NCBI GenBank assembly: GCA_046347635.1
Contig: JAXMFT010000006.1
Location: forward strand, 62,001-126,000
Source of the DNA: JAGVSZ01 sp019137045
GTDB lineage: Bacteria; Pseudomonadota; Gammaproteobacteria; Burkholderiales; SG8-39
DNA: 64,000 nt
Direction: 5' to 3'
The position numbers and the translations under genes were made by a program. This document shows positions 49,193-57,293 of the stretch, in pieces. The notes beneath the pieces were generated by a model, which did not search any database, had not been told where the DNA came from, and saw only the letters and a program-made list of their open reading frames with translations. How positions within the stretch are numbered: the first letter of the stretch is position 1; every line of letters starts with the position of its first letter.

Positions 49193-50098
49193 TCAGGCCG
49201 ATTTCGGCCGGTACTCGCAGACGAACTGCACGAGCTCCGCACCGGGCTCGGCCGCGGAGTGCCCGAAGCTGAGCGTGCCGCGGCCGCGCAGCAGCGCCTG
49301 GTCGCGGCGCAGGACCGTCTCCACGTCGCCCTCGATCGTGATGTACGTCCCGTTGGTGCTGAGGTCCACGTAGTAGAACTTGTCGCCGCGGCGCTCGATG
49401 CGGCCGTGGAGCCGGGACGCCATCTTGTCGCTGATCGGGATGTGGTGGGTCGCGTCGCGCCCGATCTGGACCGCCGCGAGGTCGCCGTCCATCAGCACCG
49501 TGCGCCCGCCGTGCGCGAGCCGCAGCACCGCCTCGGTGGACGCCTGGGTGCCCTTCGAGGCGAGCATCGTGACGTCCTCGCCGCTCTGCCACAGCACCTC
49601 GCACACCTGCACCTCGGACTGCTTGCCCTTGACCACGAGCGCCGCGACCTCGCGCGTTCCCTCGCGCAGCAGGGGCGACAGACACGCCACGGTCGCCGCG
49701 GTCGTGATGATCTGCCCGCTCTTCGCGAGCCCGGCCATGCGCGCGGCGGTGTTGACGGCGTCGCCGAAGTAGTCCCCGTTCTCCTCCAGCGCCGGGCCGA
49801 AGTGGAAGCCGACGCGGATCGCGAGGCGGGCGTCGGCGAACGTCGGCAGCGCCGACACGCGCGTCTGCATGTCGCCGGCCGCCTGCAGTGCGCCGTCCGC
49901 ATCCGCGAACACCGCCATCACCTCGTCGCCGATGGTCTTCACGACGCGGCCATGATAGGTGGCCACCGCACGCCGCAGCAGGTCCAGCACCTGTTCGACC
50001 GCGCGCAGCGCCTGGCGGTCGCCCAGACGCTCGTACAGCGTCGTGCTGCCGCTCACGTCGGCGAAGAGGATGGCAACGGGGCGCGAGCTCGCGGTCAT
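49193..50098 (-). CDS. Class III adenylyl cyclase with C-terminal FHA domain
   Basis: A 301-aa soluble protein. The cyclase domain (about 5-175) has both metal Asp residues (Asp 14 in ILFADVSGST, Asp 58 in KTIGDEVMAVF), the purine-selecting Lys 54 and the transition-state Asn and Arg in YFGDAVNTAARM, so it looks catalytically complete for ATP. Residues about 205-285 form an FHA domain: QIGRDATHHIPIS, SRLHGRIE and DLSTNGTYI hold the Gly-Arg, Ser-x-x-His and Asn-Gly positions that bind phosphothreonine. It lies 57 bp from the convergent Ser/Thr kinase gene. A kinase-to-cyclase link is inferred from this pairing. Confidence 0.9.
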   Translation of the reverse strand: MTASSRPVAILFADVSGSTTLYERLGDRQALRAVEQVLDLLRRAVATYHGRVVKTIGDEVMAVFADADGALQAAGDMQTRVSALPTFADARLAIRVGFHFGPALEENGDYFGDAVNTAARMAGLAKSGQIITTAATVACLSPLLREGTREVAALVVKGKQSEVQVCEVLWQSGEDVTMLASKGTQASTEAVLRLAHGGRTVLMDGDLAAVQIGRDATHHIPISDKMASRLHGRIERRGDKFYYVDLSTNGTYITIEGDVETVLRRDQALLRGRGTLSFGHSAAEPGAELVQFVCEYRPKSA

Positions 50099-50167
50099 GC
50101 GTCGTGCAGCCGGCTGTTCACCCCTGCGACTATAGGGTAGCGCCCGCCCGCGCGTCGACCCCCGGGG

Positions 50168-50575
50168 CTAGAAAGCGAGCGTTGCGAGCTCGTCCCGGAC
50201 GTCGAAGAAGCGCCGCGTGAAGTCGATCGCCGCGGCTGCGTCGAAGGGCCGACAGGTGTAGAGAATCGTCGAGAAGAAGCGCGCGGCGGACCAGACGTAC
50301 AGCGCGATGCCGGAGTCGACGAGCGGCAGGAACGCGTCGTACCCCTGGTTCGCGGCCTTCCCCTCGCCCCCGGGCGAGCAGATGGTCGCCGCGGCGTAGG
50401 TGCGCAGGCCGAGGTGCGCGGCGACGCCGTGCAGATAGCGGTCGACCGCGGCGCGGTCGACCTCGATCGCGTAGTAGCCCTCGACCAGCAGCCGCTGGCG
50501 CGTGATCTGCGGCGCGAGGTCCTTCACGCGTCCTTCGAACTGCCCCTGGATCGACCGAGGCTCCGTTCGACGCAT
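50168..50575 (-). CDS. AdoMet decarboxylase (SpeD)-like small protein
   Basis: A 135-aa protein whose second half, GYDAFLPLVDSGIALYVWSAARFF followed by LYTCRPFDAAAAIDFTRRFF, follows the pattern of S-adenosylmethionine decarboxylase proenzymes (SGIxxxxW, then the xxTC segment). In true SpeD a Ser of an ESH site becomes the pyruvoyl group; here the matching residues read DSG, so self-cleavage is doubtful. It may be a catalytically different relative. No signal peptide. It ends 69 bp from the cyclase-FHA gene and lies 84 bp from the aminotransferase stop, all on the minus strand. Confidence 0.6.
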   Translation of the reverse strand: MRRTEPRSIQGQFEGRVKDLAPQITRQRLLVEGYYAIEVDRAAVDRYLHGVAAHLGLRTYAAATICSPGGEGKAANQGYDAFLPLVDSGIALYVWSAARFFSTILYTCRPFDAAAAIDFTRRFFDVRDELATLAF

Positions 50576-50659
50576 TCCGGCAAGCGGTGACGCAGAGCGG
50601 TCGGCGTCAGCCGTTGCCGAATCGTGCCCTCGTTCGCCCAGCTGCGCTGGCTCACGACG

Positions 50660-52177
50660 CTACGCCACGGCCTTTACGCGCTTCTGCTTCTGCTGCGCGG
50701 CCTTCTGGTGCATCTGCGCGTAGGCGCTGTGCGCCGCCGCCTCCGCATCCCCGACGTGCACCGGGTAGCCCATGTCGGAGAGGACCGAGCCGAGCGCGGA
50801 GAGGCAGAGCATCACGTTGTCCGGGCGGCACGAGTAACCCATGATGCCGAAGCGCCAGATCTTGCCGGCGAGCGGGCCGAGGCCGGCGCCGATCTCGAGG
50901 CTGAACTCGCCGAGCAGGCGCTTGCGCACTTCGGCCTCCTGCACGCCCTCGGGGCAGCGGACGGCGTTCATCTGCGGGATCTGGTGCTGCTCCTTTACCA
51001 GGAACCTGAGCCCCATCGCCTCGAGCCCGGCCTTGAGCGCGACGTGATGGCGGTGATGCCGGGCCCAGCAGTTCTCCAGGCCCTCCTCGCGAATCAGCAG
51101 CAGCGCCTCGTGCAGCGCGAAGAGCGAGTTGGTCGGCGCGGTGTGATGGTAGGTGCGCGTGGTGGCGCCCCAGTAGCCGAGCAGGAGGTTCATGTCCATG
51201 AACCAGCTGTGGATCTTGTCCTTGCGCGCCTTGACGTAGTCGACGACGCGCTCGGAGAACGACACCGGCGAGAGCCCGGGGGTGCACGACAGGCACTTCT
51301 GGCTCGCGGAGTAGATTGCGTCGACGCCCCACTCGTCCACCAGGACCGGGCAGCCGCCGAGCGAGGTGACCGCGTCCACGATCGCGAGCGCGTCGTACTG
51401 GTGCGCGAGCGCCACCAGCGCTTTCGCGTCCGAGAGCGCGCCGGTGGAGGTCTCGGCGTGCACGAACGCGACCAGGCGCGCGTCGCGGTGCGCCTTGAGC
51501 GCGTCCTCGACCTTGTGCGGATCGACCGGCTCGCCCCACTCGTGCTCGACCACGACCGGCGTGCCGCCGCAGCGCTCGACGTTCTCGATCATGCGCCCGC
51601 CGAACACGCCGTTGCGCGCGACGATCACCTTGTCGCCCGGCCGCACCAGGTTCACGAAGCAGTACTCCATCCCCACCGAGCCCGGCCCCGACACCGGGAA
51701 GGTGAGCGGGTTCTTCGTCTGGTAGACGTAGCGGAGCAGCCCTTTCAGCTCCTCCATCATCTCCACGAACACCGGGTCGAGGTAGCCGATCGCCGGCTGG
51801 CTCATGGTCGTCAGCACGCGCGGATGGATCTCGGTCGGGCCCGGGCCCATCAGCGTGCGCTGCGGGGGATGGAACGAGGAGATGCGCTTCGCCGGGGCAT
51901 ACGGGTTCATGTTGTCAGTTCCTGCGATGGGAGATCCGAATGGGGCGTCGTCGTCGCCGCGCGACTTCACCCGGATGGGCTTCGCCGCGTAGGCCTCGTT
52001 GAGGATGTCGGTCGCGGCAATCTGGCCGGCGGTGAGGTGCTCCACCTCGACCGCCCAGCGCGAGGGGATGTAGCCGGACTTGACCCAGTTGCTGACCACC
52101 GCGCGGTCGAGCTTCATCCGGCGCGCGACCTCGGCCTGGCTGCCGAAGATCGAAACGAGGCGCTCGGCGCAATTCAT
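50660..52177 (-). CDS. Cro/YdaS-like HTH fused in frame to a class V aminotransferase
   Basis: A 505-codon frame. Residues 1-75 form a small DNA-binding domain (ERLVSIFGSQAEVARRMKLD, VVSNWVKSGYIPSRWAVEVE). Residues 90-505 are a PLP-dependent alanine-glyoxylate/serine aminotransferase: LMGPGPTEIHPRVL, FPVSGPGSVGMEY, VDAVTSLGG with the PLP Asp, and the Lys in SASQKCLSCTPGLSP. No stop separates them. An internal ATG at 51910, with AGGA 9 nt upstream, would give the plain 416-aa aminotransferase, so one gene may yield two products. Alternatively two genes overlap in frame. The regulator-aminotransferase idea recalls MocR proteins, but with different domains. Confidence 0.8.
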   Translation of the reverse strand: MNCAERLVSIFGSQAEVARRMKLDRAVVSNWVKSGYIPSRWAVEVEHLTAGQIAATDILNEAYAAKPIRVKSRGDDDAPFGSPIAGTDNMNPYAPAKRISSFHPPQRTLMGPGPTEIHPRVLTTMSQPAIGYLDPVFVEMMEELKGLLRYVYQTKNPLTFPVSGPGSVGMEYCFVNLVRPGDKVIVARNGVFGGRMIENVERCGGTPVVVEHEWGEPVDPHKVEDALKAHRDARLVAFVHAETSTGALSDAKALVALAHQYDALAIVDAVTSLGGCPVLVDEWGVDAIYSASQKCLSCTPGLSPVSFSERVVDYVKARKDKIHSWFMDMNLLLGYWGATTRTYHHTAPTNSLFALHEALLLIREEGLENCWARHHRHHVALKAGLEAMGLRFLVKEQHQIPQMNAVRCPEGVQEAEVRKRLLGEFSLEIGAGLGPLAGKIWRFGIMGYSCRPDNVMLCLSALGSVLSDMGYPVHVGDAEAAAHSAYAQMHQKAAQQKQKRVKAVA

Positions 52178-52223
52178 GCCGCCGAATCTGCCATGACAAA
52201 CTCAGTTTGACAAGACGAAATCT

Positions 52224-53114
52224 TTAGCGATCGGTGGCCGGATCGGCTGGCGGGTCGAAATCCACTGACGAATCAAACGCCTTGTCTCCATCCGGAGGGG
52301 CGATGCCGGTGGCCGCGACCGCGCCGAAATCGAACAGCCGGCGGTCGAGCAGGTGGGAGGGAACGGCCCGGGTCAGGGCGTTGAAGATCGATTCGATGCG
52401 CCCGGGGAAGCGCCTCTCCCAGTCGCGCAGCATCGCCTTCGCCTGCGCGCGCTGCAGCGTGTCCTGCGAGCCGCACAGGTTGCAGGGAATGATCGGAAAG
52501 CGGCGCGCGTCCGCCCACGCGGCGAGGTCCGCCTCGGCGACGTACGCGAGCGGGCGGATGACGACGTGCTGGCCGTCGTCGGACGCGAGCTTGGGCGGCA
52601 TCGCCTTGAGCCTGCCGCCGAAAAAGAGGTTGAGGAAGAACGTCTCGAGGATGTCGTCGCGGTGGTGGCCGAGCGCGATCTTCGTCGCGCCGAGCTCCTT
52701 CGCCACGCGGTAGAGGACCCCGCGCCGCAGCCGGGAGCAGAGGCCGCACATCGTCTTGCCCTCGGGGACGACGCGCTGCACGACCGCGTAGGTGTCCTGC
52801 TGCTCGATCCGGTACGGAATGCCGAGGCGCCCGAGGTACTCCGGCAGGACGTGCTCGGGATAGCCGGGATGGCGCTGGTCGAGGTTGACCGCGATCAGCT
52901 CGAAGTCGAGGGGTGCGGCGGCGCGCAGCGCGAGCAGGATGTCGAGCAGCCCGTGGCTGTCCTTGCCGCCCGACAGGCACACCATCACCCGGTCCCCCGC
53001 CCGGACCATGTCGAAGTCGGCGATCGCCTGCCCGACGAGCCGGCGCAGCCGCTTCGCGAGCTTGTTGGTCTCGAAGGCGGCCTTGCGTGCCTGCCTGGCG
53101 GTCGGGGCGTTCAT
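52224..53114 (-). CDS. ttcA: tRNA 2-thiocytidine synthetase TtcA
   Basis: Iron-sulfur, ATP-dependent enzyme that thiolates cytidine 32 in tRNA. The 296-aa product has the PP-loop LSGGKDSHGLLDIL (near 48-61) and the two CxxC motifs that hold the [4Fe-4S] cluster, CGLC (near 121) and CNLC (near 212). Also present are GHHRDDILETFFLNLFFGG and RDWERRFPGRIESIFNAL. The last 20 residues are acidic and specific to this protein. It ends 46 bp from the HTH-aminotransferase start and begins 4 bp after the SDR gene on the same strand. Confidence 0.96.
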   Translation of the reverse strand: MNAPTARQARKAAFETNKLAKRLRRLVGQAIADFDMVRAGDRVMVCLSGGKDSHGLLDILLALRAAAPLDFELIAVNLDQRHPGYPEHVLPEYLGRLGIPYRIEQQDTYAVVQRVVPEGKTMCGLCSRLRRGVLYRVAKELGATKIALGHHRDDILETFFLNLFFGGRLKAMPPKLASDDGQHVVIRPLAYVAEADLAAWADARRFPIIPCNLCGSQDTLQRAQAKAMLRDWERRFPGRIESIFNALTRAVPSHLLDRRLFDFGAVAATGIAPPDGDKAFDSSVDFDPPADPATDR

Positions 53115-53118
53115 CGCG

Positions 53119-53871
53119 TCAGAGGTTCACGCTGCGCCCGCCGTCGACCGCGATGATCTGGCCGGTCACATAGGGCGCGTCGGCGACGAGGAAGTGAACC
53201 GCGGCCGCGACGTCCTCCGGCTCGCCGGCGCGCTTGAGCAGCGTGTGCGAGATCACCCGCTGGCGCGCCAGCTCGTCGAAGGATCCGTCCTCCGGCCACA
53301 GCACCGGCCCGGGCGCGACGCCGTTCACGCGCACCTCCGGCCCGAGCTCGCGCGCGAGCGCGCGCGTCAGCGCCGCGAGGCCGGCCTTCGCGACGCTGTA
53401 GACGAGGTAGTTCTTGAGCGGCCGGTCGGCGTGGATGTCGGTGATGTTGACGATGCAGCCGCCGCTCTTCCTCAGGTGCGGCGCGGCGGCCTGCGCGAGC
53501 AGGAGCGGCGCGCGCAGGTTCGTGCCCACGAGGTCGTCCCAGTCGGAGAGCTTGATCTCGCCGAGCGGCGTGGGGTGGAAGCTCGAGGCGTTGTTCACGA
53601 GCGCGTCGAGCCGTCCGAAGCGGGTGACGGCGGTGCGGACGAGCTCGGGCAGCTCCGCCGCGTTGAGCAGGTTTGCCTGCACGGTCGCGGCGGAATTCGC
53701 GCGCGTGCCGTTCAGCGCGGCGGCGAGCTGCTTCGCCTCGGACTTCGCGGAGTGGTGATGCAGCACGATCGTCGCGCCCGCCGCGTGCAACCGGCGCGCG
53801 ATCGCCGCACCGACGCGCTTCGCGCCGCCGGTGACGAGCACCACGTTTCCGGTGAGGGCCAGCGCAGTCAT
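53119..53871 (-). CDS. Short-chain dehydrogenase, pteridine-reductase (FolM)-like
   Basis: A 250-aa SDR. The cofactor loop is VTGGAKRVGAAIARRLHAAG, whose extra Arg favours NADPH. Further motifs are LVNNASSFHPTP, and the catalytic YSVAKAGL with Tyr and Lys; the active-site Asp in ITDIHADRPLKNY replaces the usual Ser, a mark of pteridine reductases (PTR1/FolM). It probably reduces dihydromonapterin or dihydrofolate-type pterins. It is followed by ttcA at 4 bp, a pairing seen in other betaproteobacteria. Confidence 0.87.
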   Translation of the reverse strand: MTALALTGNVVLVTGGAKRVGAAIARRLHAAGATIVLHHHSAKSEAKQLAAALNGTRANSAATVQANLLNAAELPELVRTAVTRFGRLDALVNNASSFHPTPLGEIKLSDWDDLVGTNLRAPLLLAQAAAPHLRKSGGCIVNITDIHADRPLKNYLVYSVAKAGLAALTRALARELGPEVRVNGVAPGPVLWPEDGSFDELARQRVISHTLLKRAGEPEDVAAAVHFLVADAPYVTGQIIAVDGGRSVNL

Positions 53872-53963
53872 GGGCCGCCCGCGCCGGGCGCGGGCTCGAG
53901 GACGACATTGCGGATTCTAGCGGATGCGCGCACCATGACCGCCCCGCGCCGCATGCCGCCAGC

Positions 53964-55118
53964 ATGAGCGACCTGCCCCGTCCCGATCCGGACGCCGCCG
54001 CGCACAGCGAGCGCGTCGCCGCCCGCGTGCGCGCCGAGATCGCGGACGCGGGGGGCTGGATCCCGTTTGCGCGCTACATGTCGCTCGCGCTCTACGCGCC
54101 CGGCCTCGGCTACTACATGGCCGGGGCGCGCAAGCTCGGGGCGGACGGCGATTTCGTCACCGCCCCCGAGCTCGGGCCGCTCTTCGGGCACACCGTCGCG
54201 CGCCAGGTCGCTCAGGGCCTGGAGGCCTCCGGCGGCGACGTGCTCGAGATCGGCGCGGGCAGCGGTGCGCTGGCGGCGTCGGTGCTCGAGGCGCTCGAGC
54301 AGAGCGACCGGCTGCCGGCGAACTACCTCATCCTCGAGCTCTCGCCGGAGCTGCGCGCGCGCAGCCGCGACGCGCTCGCGCGCCGCGTTCCCCACCTGGT
54401 CGAGCGCGTGGCGTGGCTGAACGGGCTGCCGCCCTCGTTCACGGGCGTCGTGCTCGGCAACGAAGTGCTCGACGCGATGCCGGTGAACGTCGTGCGCACG
54501 CGCGCGGGCGCGATCGACGAGCTTGGGGTCGCGCTCGCGCCGGACGGCGCGCGGTTCGAGTGGGCGCACCGCCCGGCGTCCGCCGAGCTCGCGCAGGCCG
54601 CGCGGGCGCTCGCGCTCCCGGACGACTACACGACCGAAGTCGGGCTCGTCGCGCGCGGGTTCGCCGCGAGCGTCGCGGCGATGCTCGAGCGCGGACTGGC
54701 GCTGTTCGTCGACTACGGCTTTGCGCACGCCGAGTACTACCACCCGCAGCGGCGCAGCGGCACGCTCATGTGCCACTACCGCCATCGCGCGCACGGCGAT
54801 CCGTTCTTCCTGCCGGGCCTGCAGGACATCACGGCGCACGTCGACTTCAGCGCGATCGCCGCCGCGGCGCGCGGCGCCGGCGCGGACGTTTCCGGCTATG
54901 CGACCCAGGCGCAGTTCCTGATCAACTGCGGGCTCGCCGAGGTGATGGCGCGCGTCCCGCCGGAGGACACGCGCCGTTACGCGCCGCTCGCGGGCGCCGC
55001 CAACCGCCTCACCAGCCCCGCCGAGATGGGCGAGCTCTTCAAGGCGCTCGCCTTCGCGCGCGGCATCGACGTGCCGCTCGCCGGGTTCAGCGCCGGCGAC
55101 CGCCGGCACACGCTCTAG
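53964..55118 (+). CDS. MidA/NDUFAF7-family SAM-dependent methyltransferase
   Basis: A 384-aa protein of the DUF185/MidA type. Landmarks are IPFARYMSLALYAPGLGYYMAG, DFVTAPELGPLFGHTVARQ, the SAM site VLEIGAGSGALAASVL (near 93-108), and VVLGNEVLDAMPVNVV. The eukaryotic relative methylates an Arg of complex I subunit NDUFS2; the bacterial substrate is not known. It is divergent from the SDR gene and overlaps the convergent flavoenzyme gene by 4 bp. Confidence 0.9.
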   Translation: MSDLPRPDPDAAAHSERVAARVRAEIADAGGWIPFARYMSLALYAPGLGYYMAGARKLGADGDFVTAPELGPLFGHTVARQVAQGLEASGGDVLEIGAGSGALAASVLEALEQSDRLPANYLILELSPELRARSRDALARRVPHLVERVAWLNGLPPSFTGVVLGNEVLDAMPVNVVRTRAGAIDELGVALAPDGARFEWAHRPASAELAQAARALALPDDYTTEVGLVARGFAASVAAMLERGLALFVDYGFAHAEYYHPQRRSGTLMCHYRHRAHGDPFFLPGLQDITAHVDFSAIAAAARGAGADVSGYATQAQFLINCGLAEVMARVPPEDTRRYAPLAGAANRLTSPAEMGELFKALAFARGIDVPLAGFSAGDRRHTL

Positions 55119-56497
55119 TCCAGCGGCGCAAACAGGTTGTTCAGCGCCTCGGCGAGCGTCGGGTGCGCGAAGATCGCGTCGCGCAGCCGCGGGTAGGGCA
55201 GCCTGCCCATCATGGCGATCTGGAGCATGGACATGATCTCCCCGCCTTCGATGCCGAGAATCGTGCAGCCGAGGATCTGGCCGGTGTCCGCGTCGACGAT
55301 CGCCTTCATGAACCCGCGCGTCTCGCTCATCTCGATCGCGCGCGCGACGCTCGCCATCGGCAGCTTGGCGACGCGGTAGTTCAGCCCGCGGCGTTTCGCC
55401 TCGGCCTCGTTGATGCCGACCGTGGCGAGCTGCGGGTCGATGAACATCGTGTTCGGGACGTAGCGACCGTCGATCGTCGCATCCGCGCCCTCGAGCCAGT
55501 TCGCGCGCAGCACCCGGTAGTCGTCGTACGAGATGTGCGTGAACGCCGGCCCGCCTTTCACGTCGCCGATGGCGTAGATGCCCGCAACGTTGGTCTCGAG
55601 CCGGCCGTTCACCGGGATGAACCCGGCCTTGTCGGTCGCGACACCCGCCGCCGCGAGGTTCAGGCGGTCGGAGTTCGGCACCCGCCCGACCGCGACGAGC
55701 AGGTGGCTGCCCGCGATCTCGCGCGCGCCGTCCGGCGTCTCCACCAGCACCTGGACGCCCCCGCGCCCGTCGACGCGCAGCGTGCTGGCGTTCTTGACGA
55801 TGCCGACACCGTCCTCGGCGAGGATCTTCTCGACCTCCGCGGAGACGTCGGGATCCTCGCGCGGAATGAGCCGGTCCTCGCGCGTGATGACGGTGACGCG
55901 CGCGCCGAAGCGCCGGAACATCTGGCTGAACTCGAGCCCGATGTAGCCGCCGCCGAGCACGATCAGGTGCGCCGGCAGGGTGCGCAGCTCCATGACGCCG
56001 GAGGAGTCGAGGTAGCCGGCTGCGGCGAGCCCGGGAAGGTCGGGCACGGCCGGGCGGCCGCCGGTATTGATCACGATCCGGTCGGCGGTGAGCAGGCGCT
56101 CGCCGCCGGCGTTGAGCCGCACGCGCACCGTGCGCGCGTCGGCGAAGCTGCCCTCGCCGAACACGAGGTCGATGGCCGGCACGCGCTCGAGGCTGCGCTT
56201 GCCGCCCGCACGGAACTGCTCGACGACGTGCTGCTTGCGCGCCCACACCGCGGCGAGGTCGACGCGCGGCGCGCCGGCGTTCACGCCGAAGTCGGCCGCG
56301 CGCCGCGCGAGGTAGGCGACGCGCGCGGAGGCGACCATGGTCTTGGTCGGCGTGCAGCCGACGTTGATGCAGGTGCCGCCGACGTGCTGCGCCTCCACCA
56401 CCGCGGTCCTGCGGCCCGCGCGCCCGAGCGCGAGCGCGAGCGGCTTGCCGGACTGGCCGGTGCCGATGATGACGGTGTCGAACTTCTCCGGGGTCAT
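55115..56497 (-). CDS. FAD-dependent pyridine nucleotide-disulfide oxidoreductase (mercuric reductase-like)
   Basis: A 460-aa flavoprotein: FAD loop VIIGTGQSGKPLALAL, redox-active disulfide GGTCINVGCTPTKTM (Cys near 43 and 48), NAD(P) loop VLGGGYIGLEFSQMF, second FAD motif GIYAIGDVKGG, and the dimer-interface base FAHPTLAEALNNLF. MerA's N-terminal heavy-metal domain and C-terminal Cys pair are absent, so mercury is unlikely. It may be a soluble thiol reductase of unknown partner. The start at 56497 begins the FAD-binding fold; a longer frame overlaps the next gene's promoter. Confidence 0.88.
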   Translation of the reverse strand: MTPEKFDTVIIGTGQSGKPLALALGRAGRRTAVVEAQHVGGTCINVGCTPTKTMVASARVAYLARRAADFGVNAGAPRVDLAAVWARKQHVVEQFRAGGKRSLERVPAIDLVFGEGSFADARTVRVRLNAGGERLLTADRIVINTGGRPAVPDLPGLAAAGYLDSSGVMELRTLPAHLIVLGGGYIGLEFSQMFRRFGARVTVITREDRLIPREDPDVSAEVEKILAEDGVGIVKNASTLRVDGRGGVQVLVETPDGAREIAGSHLLVAVGRVPNSDRLNLAAAGVATDKAGFIPVNGRLETNVAGIYAIGDVKGGPAFTHISYDDYRVLRANWLEGADATIDGRYVPNTMFIDPQLATVGINEAEAKRRGLNYRVAKLPMASVARAIEMSETRGFMKAIVDADTGQILGCTILGIEGGEIMSMLQIAMMGRLPYPRLRDAIFAHPTLAEALNNLFAPLD

Positions 56498-56585
56498 TGC
56501 AGCCTCGCTGTCACGATGCAACCTGCGCCTGGCGCCACCCTTCGTCGTCCCGCGCCGGCCGGGGATTACACGCGGGTCGCGCCGA

Positions 56586-56591
56586 TATAAT
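56586..56591 (+). promoter_or_regulatory. -10 box (TATAAT) very close to the cytochrome gene start
   Basis: A perfect TATAAT ends 9 bp before the ATG at 56601. Transcription would begin within 1-3 bases of the start codon, implying a leaderless or near-leaderless message. The -35 region (GGATTA or TTACAC) is weak. Confidence 0.5.
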
Positions 56592-56600
56592 CCGGGCGCC

Positions 56601-57278
56601 ATGACGCGCCGCCTCGCCGCCGCCGCGCTCCTCGCCCTCGCCGGGGCGGCCGCGACCGGCGCCTCGCCGCTGGCCGACTACCAGCGCAGCGTGGACGACG
56701 CGCGCAGGCGCTGGACCGAGAGCCCGCACGGGCCGCTGCTCGAGCGCATCCTCCCGCCCGCCTTCGCGCCCGCCCAGCTGCCCCAGCCCGCCTCCCGCGG
56801 CGCGGCGCTCGTGGTGCACTACTGCGTGCAGTGCCACAACCTGCCCAACCCGGCGATGCACGACGCGGCGCGCTGGCCGAAGGTGGTCGAGCGCATGGTG
56901 CTGCGCATGCGCGGCCGCGGCAACATGGGCGAGCTGATGCGCGAGATGATGGCCGGCGTGCAGGCGCCGAGCGACGAGGAGGCGCGCGCGCTGCTCGCCT
57001 ACCTGCGGCAGAACGGCCAGCGCGCGCTCGATCCGCGCCGCTATCCCGACGTGGACAGCCCGGCCGCGCAGTCGTTCCGCCTCGCCTGCGAGCAGTGCCA
57101 CGTGCTGCCCGATCCGCGGCGCCACACCGCCGGCGAGTGGCCCGGCGTCGTGGCGCGCATGGAGCGCAACATGCAGTGGATGAACCGCGTGGTCGGTTCG
57201 CAGCGCGACCCGCGCGAGCCGCAGCTGCGCGTCGACGAGATCGTCCGCTACCTCCAGCGCCACGCCCGCGCCGGCTGA
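56601..57278 (+). CDS. Periplasmic diheme c-type cytochrome
   Basis: A 225-aa exported protein with a signal peptide (LAAAALLALAGAAATGASPL). Two haem-binding motifs are CVQCH (near 76) and CEQCH (near 166). Methionine-rich segments between them (VVERMVLRMRGRGNMGELMREMM) may supply axial ligands. Two similar halves suggest a duplicated mono-haem unit. It is a likely electron carrier, partner unknown; the aa3 oxidase in this window is a formal candidate. It stands alone, divergent from the flavoenzyme (103 bp) and convergent with the hydrolase (15 bp). Confidence 0.87.
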   Translation: MTRRLAAAALLALAGAAATGASPLADYQRSVDDARRRWTESPHGPLLERILPPAFAPAQLPQPASRGAALVVHYCVQCHNLPNPAMHDAARWPKVVERMVLRMRGRGNMGELMREMMAGVQAPSDEEARALLAYLRQNGQRALDPRRYPDVDSPAAQSFRLACEQCHVLPDPRRHTAGEWPGVVARMERNMQWMNRVVGSQRDPREPQLRVDEIVRYLQRHARAG

Positions 57279-57293
57279 GTCGCCGCGCCCCGC

